Shown piece by piece: positions 1 to 8,503 of a stretch of 64,000 nucleotides of DNA. The notes beneath the pieces are model-generated. The model saw only the letters and a list, made by a program, of their open reading frames with translations, did no database searches and was not told the origin of the DNA. The stretch is from an uncultured Slackia sp. (GTDB lineage: Bacteria > Actinomycetota > Coriobacteriia > Coriobacteriales > Eggerthellaceae), in assembly GCF_934630525.1 (NCBI RefSeq), contig NZ_CAKTVX010000003.1, forward strand, positions 1-64,000. Direction: 5' to 3'. A program made the translations under genes and the position numbers. Numbering within the stretch: position 1 is the stretch's first letter; each line of letters begins with the position of its first letter.

Positions 1-503
1 TCGACGGAGAACATCGAGGCGTCGACGTCGCGGAAGACGCGCACCTTCACGGGGACGTCGCGGGCGGCCTCGTAGTTCGAGACGTCGCCGGGGATGAACG
101 TCGCCAGGAATTCATGCTCGCCGGCGTCCCCCACGGAGGTCGAGGGGTCGTCCTGCCACGAGAAGCCCTCAGGCAGGGCCACGTCGGAAAGCGTTTGGCC
201 GTAGGCCGCCTCGACGGGGGCGGGCGCCTCGAACTCCGGGGCCGCCTTGGCGATGGGGAACCCGATCTCGCAGGAGCCGCGGTAGAAGCCCCCGCCCGAC
301 ACGACGGCCGTCGCCTCGCCGGCGTTCACGTTGTCGCGGTACTCGACCGAGTAGGAGCCCTCGGGCACGACGCCCGAGGAGACGGCCGGCTCGTGCGCCG
401 TGCCGTCGTAGACGAGGCCGGCGGCGTCGACGGAGAACATCGAGGCGTCGACGTCGCGGAAGACGCGCACCTTCACGGGGACGTCGCGGGCGGCCTCGTA
501 GTT
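1..503 (-). repeat. Tandem Ig-like domain repeat, 426-bp period
   Basis: Bases 1-77 recur without a mismatch at 427-503. In the surface-protein frame this gives an Ig-like unit of 142 residues containing YDGTAHEPAVSSG, YRDNVNAGEA and a GFSWQD motif. A more diverged earlier unit lies at about 500-850. The identity at DNA level suggests recent duplication or gene conversion. Confidence 0.8.
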
Positions 504-1094
504 GGCCTCGTCGGAAGGGGTGTATGTAGCCAAATACCCATGCTCGCCGGGATCGCCCACGGAGGCGTCGCCGGCGTCCTGCCACGAGAAGCCCTCAGGG
601 AGCGCGAGGTCGGCGAGTTTTTGGCCATAGGTTGCATCGAGGGCATCAAGCGCTGGGAGCGCCTTCGTGATATTGAATTCATAGCGCAGCGTGCCTACCG
701 CGCGACCAATGCCGGATATGCTGATCGATGCGGTGCCGGCAGAGACGTTGTCCGAATACGAAACCTTGTAATCGACCCCTTCTTGAAGATTTGACGACCG
801 AATCTCCTTCGTAATCTCGCTTCCGATATAGGGGGAATCACTGCAGTCCACTTCGAACATGTCATCGCGCAAGGCGATTTGGGCCCGATAAACGTCTCTA
901 TCCCAAGGAATACTAGCGAAAGGGAACGCATCCCCGGCCCGATTCACCCACTTCCCAGTCCAGCCCTCAATCAAAGAAGGCTCGATCACCGTCGTCTTCC
1001 TCTCGTACAAACCAAACCCGTACCCTACCGCGATTTGCCCAAGTCGCGAGCAATCATAAAACATGTCGTCCATATTTCTAACACCCGAGACGTC

Positions 1095-1960
1095 CCAGCC
1101 GGAGGCGTCGAGGGACGCGAGCGAGGAGCAGCCGTCGAACATGTTGCCCATATCCCGGACGCTCGAGGTGTCCCAGCCGGAGGCGTCGAGGGACGCGAGC
1201 GAGGAGCAGCCGCGGAACATGGAATCCATATACGTGACGCTCGAGGTGTGCCAGCCGGAGACGTCGAGGGACGCGAGCGAGGAGCAGCCGCGGAACATGG
1301 AATCCATATACGTGACGCTCGAGGTGTGCCAGCCGGAGACGTCGAGGGACGCGAGCGAGGAGCAGCCGTAGAACATGCCGGACATGCCCGTGACGCGCGA
1401 GGTGTCCCAGCCGGAGACGTCGAGGGACGCGAGCGAGGAGCAGCCGGAGAACATGGAATCCATGAGTGTGGCTGACGAGGGGTTCCAGCCGGAGACGTCG
1501 AGGGACGCGAGCGAGGAGCAGCCGGAGAACATGGCGTGCATGTCCGTGGTGTTCGAGACATTCCAGCCGGAGGCGTCGAGGGACGCGAGCGAGGAGCAGC
1601 CGTAGAACATGCCGGTCTTGTCCGCGGCGTACGAGACGTCCCAGCCGGAGGCGTCGAGGGACGCGAGCGAGGAGCAGCCGCGGAACATGTTGCCCATATC
1701 CCGGACGCTCGAGGTGTCCCAGCCGGAGACGTCGAGGGACGCGAGCGAGGAGCAGCCGGAGAACATGCCGGACATGTCCGTGGCGTACGAGACGTCCCAG
1801 CCGGAGGCGTCGAGGGACGCGAGCGAGGAGCAGCCGTAGAACATGCCGCTCATGCTCCTGACGCGCGAGGTGCTCCAGCCGGAGGCGTCGAGGGACGCGA
1901 GCTTGGAGCAGCCGGAGAACATGCTGGACATATCCGTGGCGGACGAGACGTCGAGGCCGG
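1095..1960 (-). repeat. Eleven 78-bp repeats encoding DUF285/BspA-type units
   Basis: The block agggacgcga recurs exactly every 78 bp, from 1111 to 1891. Each unit encodes 26 residues of the pattern MFxGCSSLASLDxSGWDTSxVTxM. Only a few codons vary between copies (Tyr/Ser/Arg after MF, Val/Ala in SLDxSG), so the array is a good substrate for slippage or recombination that would change protein length in 26-residue steps. Confidence 0.9.
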
Positions 1961-2741
1961 AAAGATCCATGGTCTCGACGAGCGAAAGGCTACCGAACAG
2001 GCGATCAGCATATTCCGAGGTTTTGACACCCGTCACAACCCTGACAGCCCAATGCTTCCCCTGTATTCTGAAGCACACCAGGGCGCACGACTGGAAACAT
2101 TAGGCAACTGCCCCACTTCAGCGCCATCTTTCGGGCGAATCGTCAGGCAGCCTTCGGCATCGATCATCCATTCGCAGCCGCCCCAAGCTTGCCAGCCATC
2201 GGTCTGGGCGGCGGCATCGTTGAATCCATCGGCTTCCCCATCGGCCGCGGCAGCCGCTTCTGCGACATCAGCCGAAACGTCGGAACCCGCATCATCATTT
2301 TCAACAGCATCCTGCACGGGAGCGCCAACACCCACGCCATCCGCCGCAGCATCGCCGTCGCCGGAAACGCCGCCGGGCTGCACGCCGTCGGCCTCCGAGC
2401 CCGCGACGTCACCAGTCGCACCAGCCGCAGCGCCATCGGTGGAAGCACCCGCGCCATCGACCGCAGCAGCAGCGGTGCCCCCTTCTTCATTTACCGTCGC
2501 CCCCTCTTGCGCCATCGCCGGCGCAATGGGGCATAGCCCTACCGCAAGCACGAATGCCATCGCGCCCTTAAACGCGCGAGCTACCAGGTGGTCGACTTTT
2601 TTCATAGCCTCTCCCATCACACAATAATCCTACGTTCCATTATCCCCCCACATTTTAAAAATTTGTTGCACAACATTTTCGCAACCCCCTCTACGCCTCT
2701 GTGCGCGATTTATGTACTCTGCTATTCTGTGTTCGGTTTTT

Positions 2742-2751
2742 GTGCTACACT
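2742..2751 (+). promoter_or_regulatory. Possible extended -10 for the lic genes
   Basis: TGTGCTACACT lies about 30 bases before the LicCA start codon and resembles an extended -10 (TGn then TACACT). No good -35 hexamer is seen 17 bases upstream. The divergent surface-protein gene starts at 2605, so the 176-base gap must hold promoters for both genes. Confidence 0.3.
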
Positions 2752-2781
2752 TTCGAAATCCGAACAAGAGAGAGAATTCCC

Positions 2782-4557
2782 ATGGCACTTACCCATAACC
2801 AATTCAAAGTCATCAACGCCCTGTCGCAAACGGCCGGGCTCACGCAGCGCGAAGTCGCTGAAACCACGGGCATGGCCCTGGCCACGGTGAACGTCGCCAT
2901 GAAGGAATGCGCCGAGGAAGGCCTCCTCGAAGACGGCCGCCTCACAGCCAGGGGCATGGCCGCGCTCAAGCCCTACGCCGTCGACAACGCGGTTATCCTG
3001 GCCGCCGGCCTTTCCAGCCGCTTCGCCCCCATCTCCTACGAGCGCCCCAAGGGCCTGCTCAAAGTGCGCGGCGACGTGCTCATCGAACGCCAAATCGAGC
3101 AGCTCAAGGCAGCCGGCGTGAACGACATCGTGATCGTGGTCGGCTACAAGAAGGAATCGTTCTTCTACCTCGAAGACAAATACGGCGTGAAAATCGTCGT
3201 CAACCGCGCCTACGCCGAGCGCAACAACAACAGCTCGCTCATGCTCGTGCGCGAAATTCTGGGCAACACCTACATTTGCTCTTCCGACAACTACTTCGAG
3301 GAAAACCCCTTCGAGAGCCACGTGTGGAAGGCGTACTACTCCGCCGAATACTCCGAAGGCCCCACGAAAGAATGGTGCATGCAAACCAAGTCGCATGACC
3401 GCATCTCGAAGGTGACCATCGGCGGCAGCGACGCCTGGTACATGATCGGCCACGCCTACTTCGACCGCGCGTTCTCTGAGCACTTCCGCGAAATCCTGGA
3501 AGCCGAGTACGACCTGCCGCAAACGCGCGACAAGCTCTGGGAGAACCTCTACATCGAGCACCTCAACGAGTTCGACATGACCATCCGCCGCTACGAGAAT
3601 CCCATCATCCATGAGTTCGACTCACTCGATGAGCTGCAGGAATTCGATCCGCTGTTCCTGGAAAACCTCGACAGCGAGATCTTCGACAACATCGTGGCCG
3701 TGCTTGGCTGCGAGAAATCGGAAATCCACGACGTGTACCCGCTGAAGCAGGGCATCACGAACCTGAGCTGCCACTTCGCCACCAACGACGGCGAGTGGGT
3801 CTACCGCCACCCCGGCATTGGCACCGAGCTGCTTATCGACCGCAACGCCGAGAAGGCAGCGCTCGAAACGGCCGCCAAGCTCGGCCTCGACGACACCTTC
3901 GTGTTCGAGAACCCGCGCCGCGGCTGGAAGATCTCGAAGTTCGTCGTCAACTGCAAAAACCTCGACGCCCACAACGGCGAACAGCTCGACCAGGCCATGC
4001 GCATGGCGCGCAAGCTGCATGAGTCGAACGCCAAGGTCGAGCGCAGCTTCAGCTTCTACGACGAAGGCCGCAACTACGAGCGCTCGCTGCTCGCCCGCGG
4101 CCCCATGAGCGTGAACGACTGGCAGGAGATGAGCGACCAGGCGGCCAAGCTCAACGAGTACCTCGTGGCCGACGGCGGCGAGCCCGTGCTGTGCCACAAC
4201 GATTTCTTCGGCCTGAACTTCCTCATCGACGAAGACGGCAACACGAGCCTCATCGACTGGGAATACGCCGGCATGGGCGACTACGCCAACGATTTCGGCA
4301 CCTTCTGCGTATGCGAGCAGCTCAGCGAAGATGAAATGCTCCAGGCGCTCACCAGCTACTTCGACCGCACCCCCACCGACGCCGAATGGCGCCACAACCT
4401 AGGCCAGGTCGGCATGGCGGGCTGGTGCTGGTACGCTTGGTCGCTGCTCAAAGAAAGCGAAGGCGACAACGTGGGCGAATGGGCATACATCTATTACCGC
4501 CACGCCAAGACGTACCTGAAGAAGGCACTCGAACTCTACGAAGCAGCCGGCAAGTAA
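2782..4557 (+). CDS. licCA: HTH / phosphocholine cytidylyltransferase / choline kinase fusion (LicC-LicA)
   Basis: A predicted cytoplasmic protein of 591 residues that would make CDP-choline from choline in two steps. Residues 1-65 form a winged helix of MarR/LexA-like type (TQREVAETTGMALATVNVAM). Residues about 70-300 are a nucleotidyltransferase of LicC type, with AVILAAGLSSRF, the RPKGLL signature Lys, and the paired DNYF. Residues about 320-590 are a choline kinase of LicA type, with the catalytic LCHNDFFGLNFLI and metal-binding LIDWEYAGMGDYAND. The start at 2782 has an AGAGAGA site; an upstream in-frame ATG at 2701 lacks one. licB follows after 46 bases. LicC and LicA are separate in pneumococcus and Haemophilus, whereas LicCA fusions are known in Treponema. 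The N-terminal HTH suggests an added regulatory role, which is inference. Confidence 0.92.
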   Translation: MALTHNQFKVINALSQTAGLTQREVAETTGMALATVNVAMKECAEEGLLEDGRLTARGMAALKPYAVDNAVILAAGLSSRFAPISYERPKGLLKVRGDVLIERQIEQLKAAGVNDIVIVVGYKKESFFYLEDKYGVKIVVNRAYAERNNNSSLMLVREILGNTYICSSDNYFEENPFESHVWKAYYSAEYSEGPTKEWCMQTKSHDRISKVTIGGSDAWYMIGHAYFDRAFSEHFREILEAEYDLPQTRDKLWENLYIEHLNEFDMTIRRYENPIIHEFDSLDELQEFDPLFLENLDSEIFDNIVAVLGCEKSEIHDVYPLKQGITNLSCHFATNDGEWVYRHPGIGTELLIDRNAEKAALETAAKLGLDDTFVFENPRRGWKISKFVVNCKNLDAHNGEQLDQAMRMARKLHESNAKVERSFSFYDEGRNYERSLLARGPMSVNDWQEMSDQAAKLNEYLVADGGEPVLCHNDFFGLNFLIDEDGNTSLIDWEYAGMGDYANDFGTFCVCEQLSEDEMLQALTSYFDRTPTDAEWRHNLGQVGMAGWCWYAWSLLKESEGDNVGEWAYIYYRHAKTYLKKALELYEAAGK

Positions 4558-4603
4558 CCCGCCGGCACAACGAAAACACGTACGTTATCGGTCAGGAGAA
4601 GAC

Positions 4604-5719
4604 ATGCAGCAGGATATCGCGGCCCTTCGCAAGCAAAGGCACCGCTCGTTCATGATGAAGGGCATCGCCTTCGCCGTGGCATCGGGCATTTGCTACGGCC
4701 TATACACGGCGTTCCTCACCTTGGGAGAAACCCAGGGCGTGTGGGGCGTGTGGTTCGCGGGCGATGCCTGGAACGGCAACGCCCCGCTGAGCGCGTTCGC
4801 CATCACCTTTACCCTTGCCGCACTGGCAGCAGGCCTCAACGACCTGTTCAGCGGCCTGTGGTCGCTCGTCATGTGCGCCAAGAACGGCCAGCTCGGCGAC
4901 CTGCGCAAAACCATCGCGACCAAGCCCGGCCGCGTCATGATGCTCTGCGCCGCCATTGGCGGGCCGTTCGCGACCATCGCCTACGTGGTCGCGCTCAACT
5001 CGGCGACCGCCGCAGGCAACCCCGGCGTCATCGTGCCCATCGCGGCGCTCAACTGCGCCATTGGCGCCGTGCTCGGCCGCATCCTGTTCAAGCAAAGCCT
5101 CGGCGCGCATAAAATCGCCGGCGTGCTCGTGTGCCTGGCCGCCGCTGCCGCGATTGGCGGCACGAGCTTCGCGAACATGGGCCCCGAGGCGCTGTTCGGC
5201 TGCCTGTTCGCCTTCCTGGCCGCATTCGGCTGGGGCTTCGAGGGTTGCGTGGCCGGCTTCGGCACCGTGCTTATCGACTACCGCATCGGCATCGCCATTC
5301 GTCAGCTTACCGCGGGCCTGCTCGAGCTCGTCATCGCCTTCCCCGTTCTCGCCGCCTTCGGCGGTGACATCGCCAGCGTGCCCGCGATTCTCGCAGGCGC
5401 CGTCACCGACCCGGCCATCGTGATTTTCGCCATTTCGGGCCTGTTCGCGATGCCCGCGTTCTCGTTCTGGTACAAGGGCAACTCCATGTGCGGCACCGCC
5501 CTGGGCATGGCTTGCAACGGCATGTACGCCTTCTGGGGACCGTTCTTCATTTGGATCGTTCTGGGCGTGCTGAACATCGGCGGCATGTCGGCCGACTATC
5601 CTCCCCTGTCAATCATGCAGTGGGTTGGCGCGCTCGTCATGGTCATAGGCATCTTCCTGATCGCCGTAAATCCCGCCGATCACCTGGCAAAACGAAAGGA
5701 GCAGAACAATGAAGAATAA
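4604..5719 (+). CDS. licB: LicB-like choline permease, DMT/EamA family
   Basis: An integral membrane protein of 371 residues with about ten hydrophobic segments, predicted to import choline for the upstream LicCA enzyme. The sequence is rich in small residues, with the repeated helix-pair layout of the drug/metabolite transporter family and the GNPGVIVPIAALNCAIGAVL stretch typical of a second EamA half. A good GGAGAAG site precedes the ATG. The N-terminal tail (MQQDIAALRKQRHRS) is polar and cytoplasmic. It appears longer than the roughly 290-residue LicB of pneumococcus. It overlaps the next small ORF by 11 bases, indicating translational coupling. The assignment rests on the lic context; the transported substrate is inferred. 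Confidence 0.82.
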   Translation: MQQDIAALRKQRHRSFMMKGIAFAVASGICYGLYTAFLTLGETQGVWGVWFAGDAWNGNAPLSAFAITFTLAALAAGLNDLFSGLWSLVMCAKNGQLGDLRKTIATKPGRVMMLCAAIGGPFATIAYVVALNSATAAGNPGVIVPIAALNCAIGAVLGRILFKQSLGAHKIAGVLVCLAAAAAIGGTSFANMGPEALFGCLFAFLAAFGWGFEGCVAGFGTVLIDYRIGIAIRQLTAGLLELVIAFPVLAAFGGDIASVPAILAGAVTDPAIVIFAISGLFAMPAFSFWYKGNSMCGTALGMACNGMYAFWGPFFIWIVLGVLNIGGMSADYPPLSIMQWVGALVMVIGIFLIAVNPADHLAKRKEQNNEE

Positions 5720-5981
5720 TCTGCCGCCCCTTTACTACGCCATTATTGGGCAATTCAAAGACGATGCCGAGCATTGCGCCGCCGACATCGTGGCCGCGCT
5801 CGAGAGCGACTACGCGGGCTACAAGCTGCTCACCAACAAAGACGTTGAGGAGGCCCTTGCAACCGCGAAAGAGAACGGCATTCTCGACGAAACGCGCGCC
5901 GACCTCGACGACAACGACCAACTGCGCGTCTTCTACCGCATGAGCGTTTTCGGCGGCGTTATGGTGAGCCAATACCTCTAG
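5709..5981 (+). CDS. Small winged-helix-like protein coupled to licB
   Basis: An acidic 90-residue protein of unknown function. Its start overlaps the end of licB by 11 bases, with the GAAAGGAG site inside licB. The middle (DIVAALESDYAGYKLL, VEEALATAKENGILDE) is predicted mostly helical and followed by a short hydrophobic beta segment (RVFYRMSVFGGVMVSQYL), compatible with a small winged helix that binds DNA or a partner. No signal peptide or membrane segment is seen. Its position suggests a regulator or partner of choline uptake, but no family is recognised. Confidence 0.7.
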   Translation: MKNNLPPLYYAIIGQFKDDAEHCAADIVAALESDYAGYKLLTNKDVEEALATAKENGILDETRADLDDNDQLRVFYRMSVFGGVMVSQYL

Positions 5982-6034
5982 CTCCGAAGAAAATATTAGC
6001 CGCCCAGAGCGAATGCCTTCGGGCGGCGTGCACG

Positions 6035-6073
6035 AAAAAGTCCCGCCGCGAACAAAGCCGCGACGGGACTTTT
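6035..6073. terminator. Bidirectional intrinsic terminator
   Basis: AAAAGTCCCG and CGGGACTTTT pair around inner CCGCG/CGCGG arms, with A- and T-runs on both sides. It lies between the plus-strand lic genes and the convergent gene ending at 6133 and can serve both. Confidence 0.85.
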
Positions 6074-6132
6074 GTCTTGAGGCGATGGAGGCTTTACCGT
6101 TGCTCAATCATTCGATGCGATTGGGACGCCCG

Positions 6133-8196
6133 TTACTCAATCGCGACGGCTTGGCTATCCATCATTTGCCACGTCGAGAAAAAGACCCTCGCATCCCTCG
6201 TCACGTCGCCCGAAATAGAATCGGAAACGTACACGATGCCTTCTTCGTCATCGTAGCCCTTCAGCACAACCGCGTGGTTTCCGCCCCACAGGCCGTAGCT
6301 GTGGCCGTTGTACCACGAAGCCGCATAGCGCCCGCCGGGGTATCCGCCCCATTCGGTGTTCCATACTTCAATCGGCTGGCCACACGCCAGGCGGTTCTTC
6401 AAGGCGGGAATGGAACTGAACGACACGTCCACGGCGCGCAGGGAGCTTCCCGCAGCGCTCAAGTAGTTGTTGCCCGCGATGACGATTGCGGGGGCCACGC
6501 AGCCGTTGAGCCCGCCTGTTCCCGTGAACGGATCGCCAGCGAACGCCGTCACGAAATTATTGCTCCAGCTAATCGGAAGATAGTGGCCCGCAATAGTCGT
6601 CTTAGAAAGGCCGAACCCGTAGTAATTCAGAAGGTTCGTGAGCGCGACCGATTCGCAACCCGTCGGCAACTCTGGATACTGCATGAAGCACGGAACATCG
6701 ACCCATGCGCCGACCATCGCGCCCGACGAGCTGAACTTGTAATCGACCGAGCCAACGTACTGCCAGCCGCCGCACGCCATAGCGCCCCACGAGTTGAGGT
6801 AATACCAGTTTCCGTCAACATAATTCCAGCCCGTTTGCATAGCGCCGGAATTGCCGAGCAAATACCAATGGCCGTCCCAATACAGCCAGCCCGTTTGCAT
6901 GATTCCCTGATCGTTGAGGTAATACCACGTGCCATCGAGCTCTTGCCAGCCCGTGAGCATAAGCCCCTCGTCCGAGAACAGGAACCGTTTGCCATCGAGC
7001 TGAACCCAGCTGGCAAAAGGCAGGCCGTCTTCACCGGTCACAATAATGCCGTCGGCCGACTGCACGCCCTTGCACAGAATCGCGCCGGAGGAACCCGCAT
7101 AGAACGCTTGGCCATCGTCTGTCACGACCCACCTGTTCGACGCCATGGCTCCAGAAGCATCGTCGAGGTAGTATTCGACGCCATCGAGCTCAACCCAGCC
7201 CGTCTGCATGGCATACGTTTCCTCGTCAAGGTAGTACCGGCAGCCGCCATCGGACAGCCAGCCGCTCTGCAGCACGCCCGAATCCGAGGCGTAATACCAC
7301 GCTCCGTCAAAGAAGAACCAACCCGAAGCCATGGCGCCATTCGAGTAAAAACCATAGGGGGTGCCGTCGATTTCGCACGGGCCGTTCGCCATTGCACCGG
7401 TCTCGCGATCGAGCCAATACCACGTGTCTCCCTCAAGCAACCAGCCGCGTTCGAGCACGCCCGTCGGCCTCAAGGAATACCATGCCCCATCGATCCAGCG
7501 CCATCCAGTTGCCATGGCTCCCGACGATTCGTCGAAGTAGTAGGTTGCGCCAGAGATTTCGAGCCACCCCGTTTGCATGGCGCAGGTTTCCTCATCGAAG
7601 TAGTACCACGTATCGCCAATTCCAAGCCAGCCGCACTCGAGCATGCCCGACGGCCTTGCGTAATACCACAGCGAAGCCTCGGAATCATACGACCAGCCAA
7701 CCGTCATAGCGCCCTCATGGGCGCCCGAATCGACAAATCGGTACATGCAGCCATTGCATTCGACAACGCCCGTCGCCATAAGATGGGTAGTGGGGTCAAA
7801 CCAGTACCACGTATCGCCGAGCTTGAGCCAACCCTCACAAAAGGAATCCTGGGCATCGGACGTAAGGTAAACCCAGCCGTCTTCGGTTTCATTCCAGCCC
7901 TTCGTGTACGTCGGATGAGTCGGCTGAGACGGCTGCGATCCAGCTGCGCCAGCTTCAGACCCGCAAGCCGACGGCGTAGTGGGTTCCGGGTCGGCTGCCG
8001 ATGCGGCCGCCTGGACAGAAGAACCCGCGCCCGGCTCAGTAAGGGAATTCGACGTTGAGCTCGCGACATTCGCGGATTGAATTACCTGCGTTTCATGAGT
8101 CGCCGCACTATTCAGGGACGCATCGTCCGCCCAGCAGAGCTGAGATGGAACAAGAAGCGCGACTCCCATGAGCAGCGCCGCTTTTCCGTATTTCAT
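6133..8196 (-). CDS. Choline-binding-repeat surface protein with C-terminal C39-like peptidase
   Basis: An exported protein of 687 residues. The start at 8196 (MKYGKAALLMG) has AGCAGGA five bases upstream; an in-frame ATG at 8262 would put 22 charged residues before the signal peptide. A signal sequence (ending LCWADD) and a Ser/Ala/Pro linker are followed by about 20 glucan/choline-binding repeats of the form GWxxxGxTWYYxxxxGxMxTGW (residues about 100-510). The last 170 residues resemble the C39-like peptidase fold, with Cys in LPTGCESVALTNLL, His in GGNHAVVLKGYDD and a following Asp (VYVSDS). The repeats should hold it on phosphocholine-decorated polymer, whose synthesis genes surround it. 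The substrate of the peptidase is unknown. Confidence 0.88.
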   Translation of the reverse strand: MKYGKAALLMGVALLVPSQLCWADDASLNSAATHETQVIQSANVASSTSNSLTEPGAGSSVQAAASAADPEPTTPSACGSEAGAAGSQPSQPTHPTYTKGWNETEDGWVYLTSDAQDSFCEGWLKLGDTWYWFDPTTHLMATGVVECNGCMYRFVDSGAHEGAMTVGWSYDSEASLWYYARPSGMLECGWLGIGDTWYYFDEETCAMQTGWLEISGATYYFDESSGAMATGWRWIDGAWYSLRPTGVLERGWLLEGDTWYWLDRETGAMANGPCEIDGTPYGFYSNGAMASGWFFFDGAWYYASDSGVLQSGWLSDGGCRYYLDEETYAMQTGWVELDGVEYYLDDASGAMASNRWVVTDDGQAFYAGSSGAILCKGVQSADGIIVTGEDGLPFASWVQLDGKRFLFSDEGLMLTGWQELDGTWYYLNDQGIMQTGWLYWDGHWYLLGNSGAMQTGWNYVDGNWYYLNSWGAMACGGWQYVGSVDYKFSSSGAMVGAWVDVPCFMQYPELPTGCESVALTNLLNYYGFGLSKTTIAGHYLPISWSNNFVTAFAGDPFTGTGGLNGCVAPAIVIAGNNYLSAAGSSLRAVDVSFSSIPALKNRLACGQPIEVWNTEWGGYPGGRYAASWYNGHSYGLWGGNHAVVLKGYDDEEGIVYVSDSISGDVTRDARVFFSTWQMMDSQAVAIE

Positions 8197-8333
8197 AATC
8201 CTGCTCGATTCTTGCACTTTTTCGACTCGATACTTGCGGCGATAATTGTAGCAATGATTCACCCAGGTAACATTTTTTTAACGAGAAAGAACGGGGGCGG
8301 TCAAAATCGACGGAGAGAGCCGCACAAAAAAGA

Positions 8334-8361
8334 GCGCTGGCGCACATCAGCGCGCCAGCGC
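8334..8361 (-). terminator. Intrinsic terminator after the L,D-transpeptidase gene
   Basis: GCGCTGGCGC pairs with GCGCCAGCGC around an eight-base loop. On the minus strand it is followed by a T6 run (8332-8327). It sits 140 bases downstream of the gene ending at 8504, in an otherwise unexplained 307-base gap (8197-8503). Confidence 0.8.
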
Positions 8362-8503
8362 ACAACAAGCCGAAAAGCGGCATCACTCGCTTCGAATCGA
8401 AACATCCATTGGGCTACTTCCTTCAACGATGGCCTTCCGCATGCCTAAACGGCAGCTCCATCATTGTCGGCGCCCTCCGAAATATAAGACATGGTCAACT
8501 TCT

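Larger units (their letters stand above)
1..2605 (-). pseudogene. BspA-like surface protein with DUF285 repeats, frameshifted, runs off the left edge
   Basis: This is an exported adhesin-type protein. The chosen start at 2605 (MKKVDHLV) has a GGGAGAGG ribosome site; an upstream in-frame ATG at 2620 has none. A signal peptide ending near APAMAQ is followed by a low-complexity Ala/Gly/Asp/Glu linker and then the domain opening GGCEWMIDAEGCLTI, usual before such repeats. This frame stops at 2033. The next frame carries VVTGVKTSEYADRLFGSL, eleven copies of a 26-residue repeat (SLASLDVSGWDTSRVTGM type) and tandem Ig-like domains with YDGTAHEP, open to base 1. One extra G in the GGG at 2048-2050 (minus strand) would join the frames as SIGAVRVVTG. 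So it is a frameshifted gene, an on/off variant or a sequence error. Such proteins are known mainly as cell-surface adhesins. The C-terminal anchor lies outside the window. Confidence 0.85.

Noticed and set aside
1536..2627. A 363-codon repeat-rich plus-strand frame over the adhesin
   Set aside because: Its repeats are the complement of the DUF285 units; only the minus strand gives the known repeat and a signal peptide.
6013..8058. Long plus-strand frames over the choline-binding protein genes
   Set aside because: They mirror the repeat arrays of the minus-strand genes, which have signal peptides, repeats and catalytic domains.
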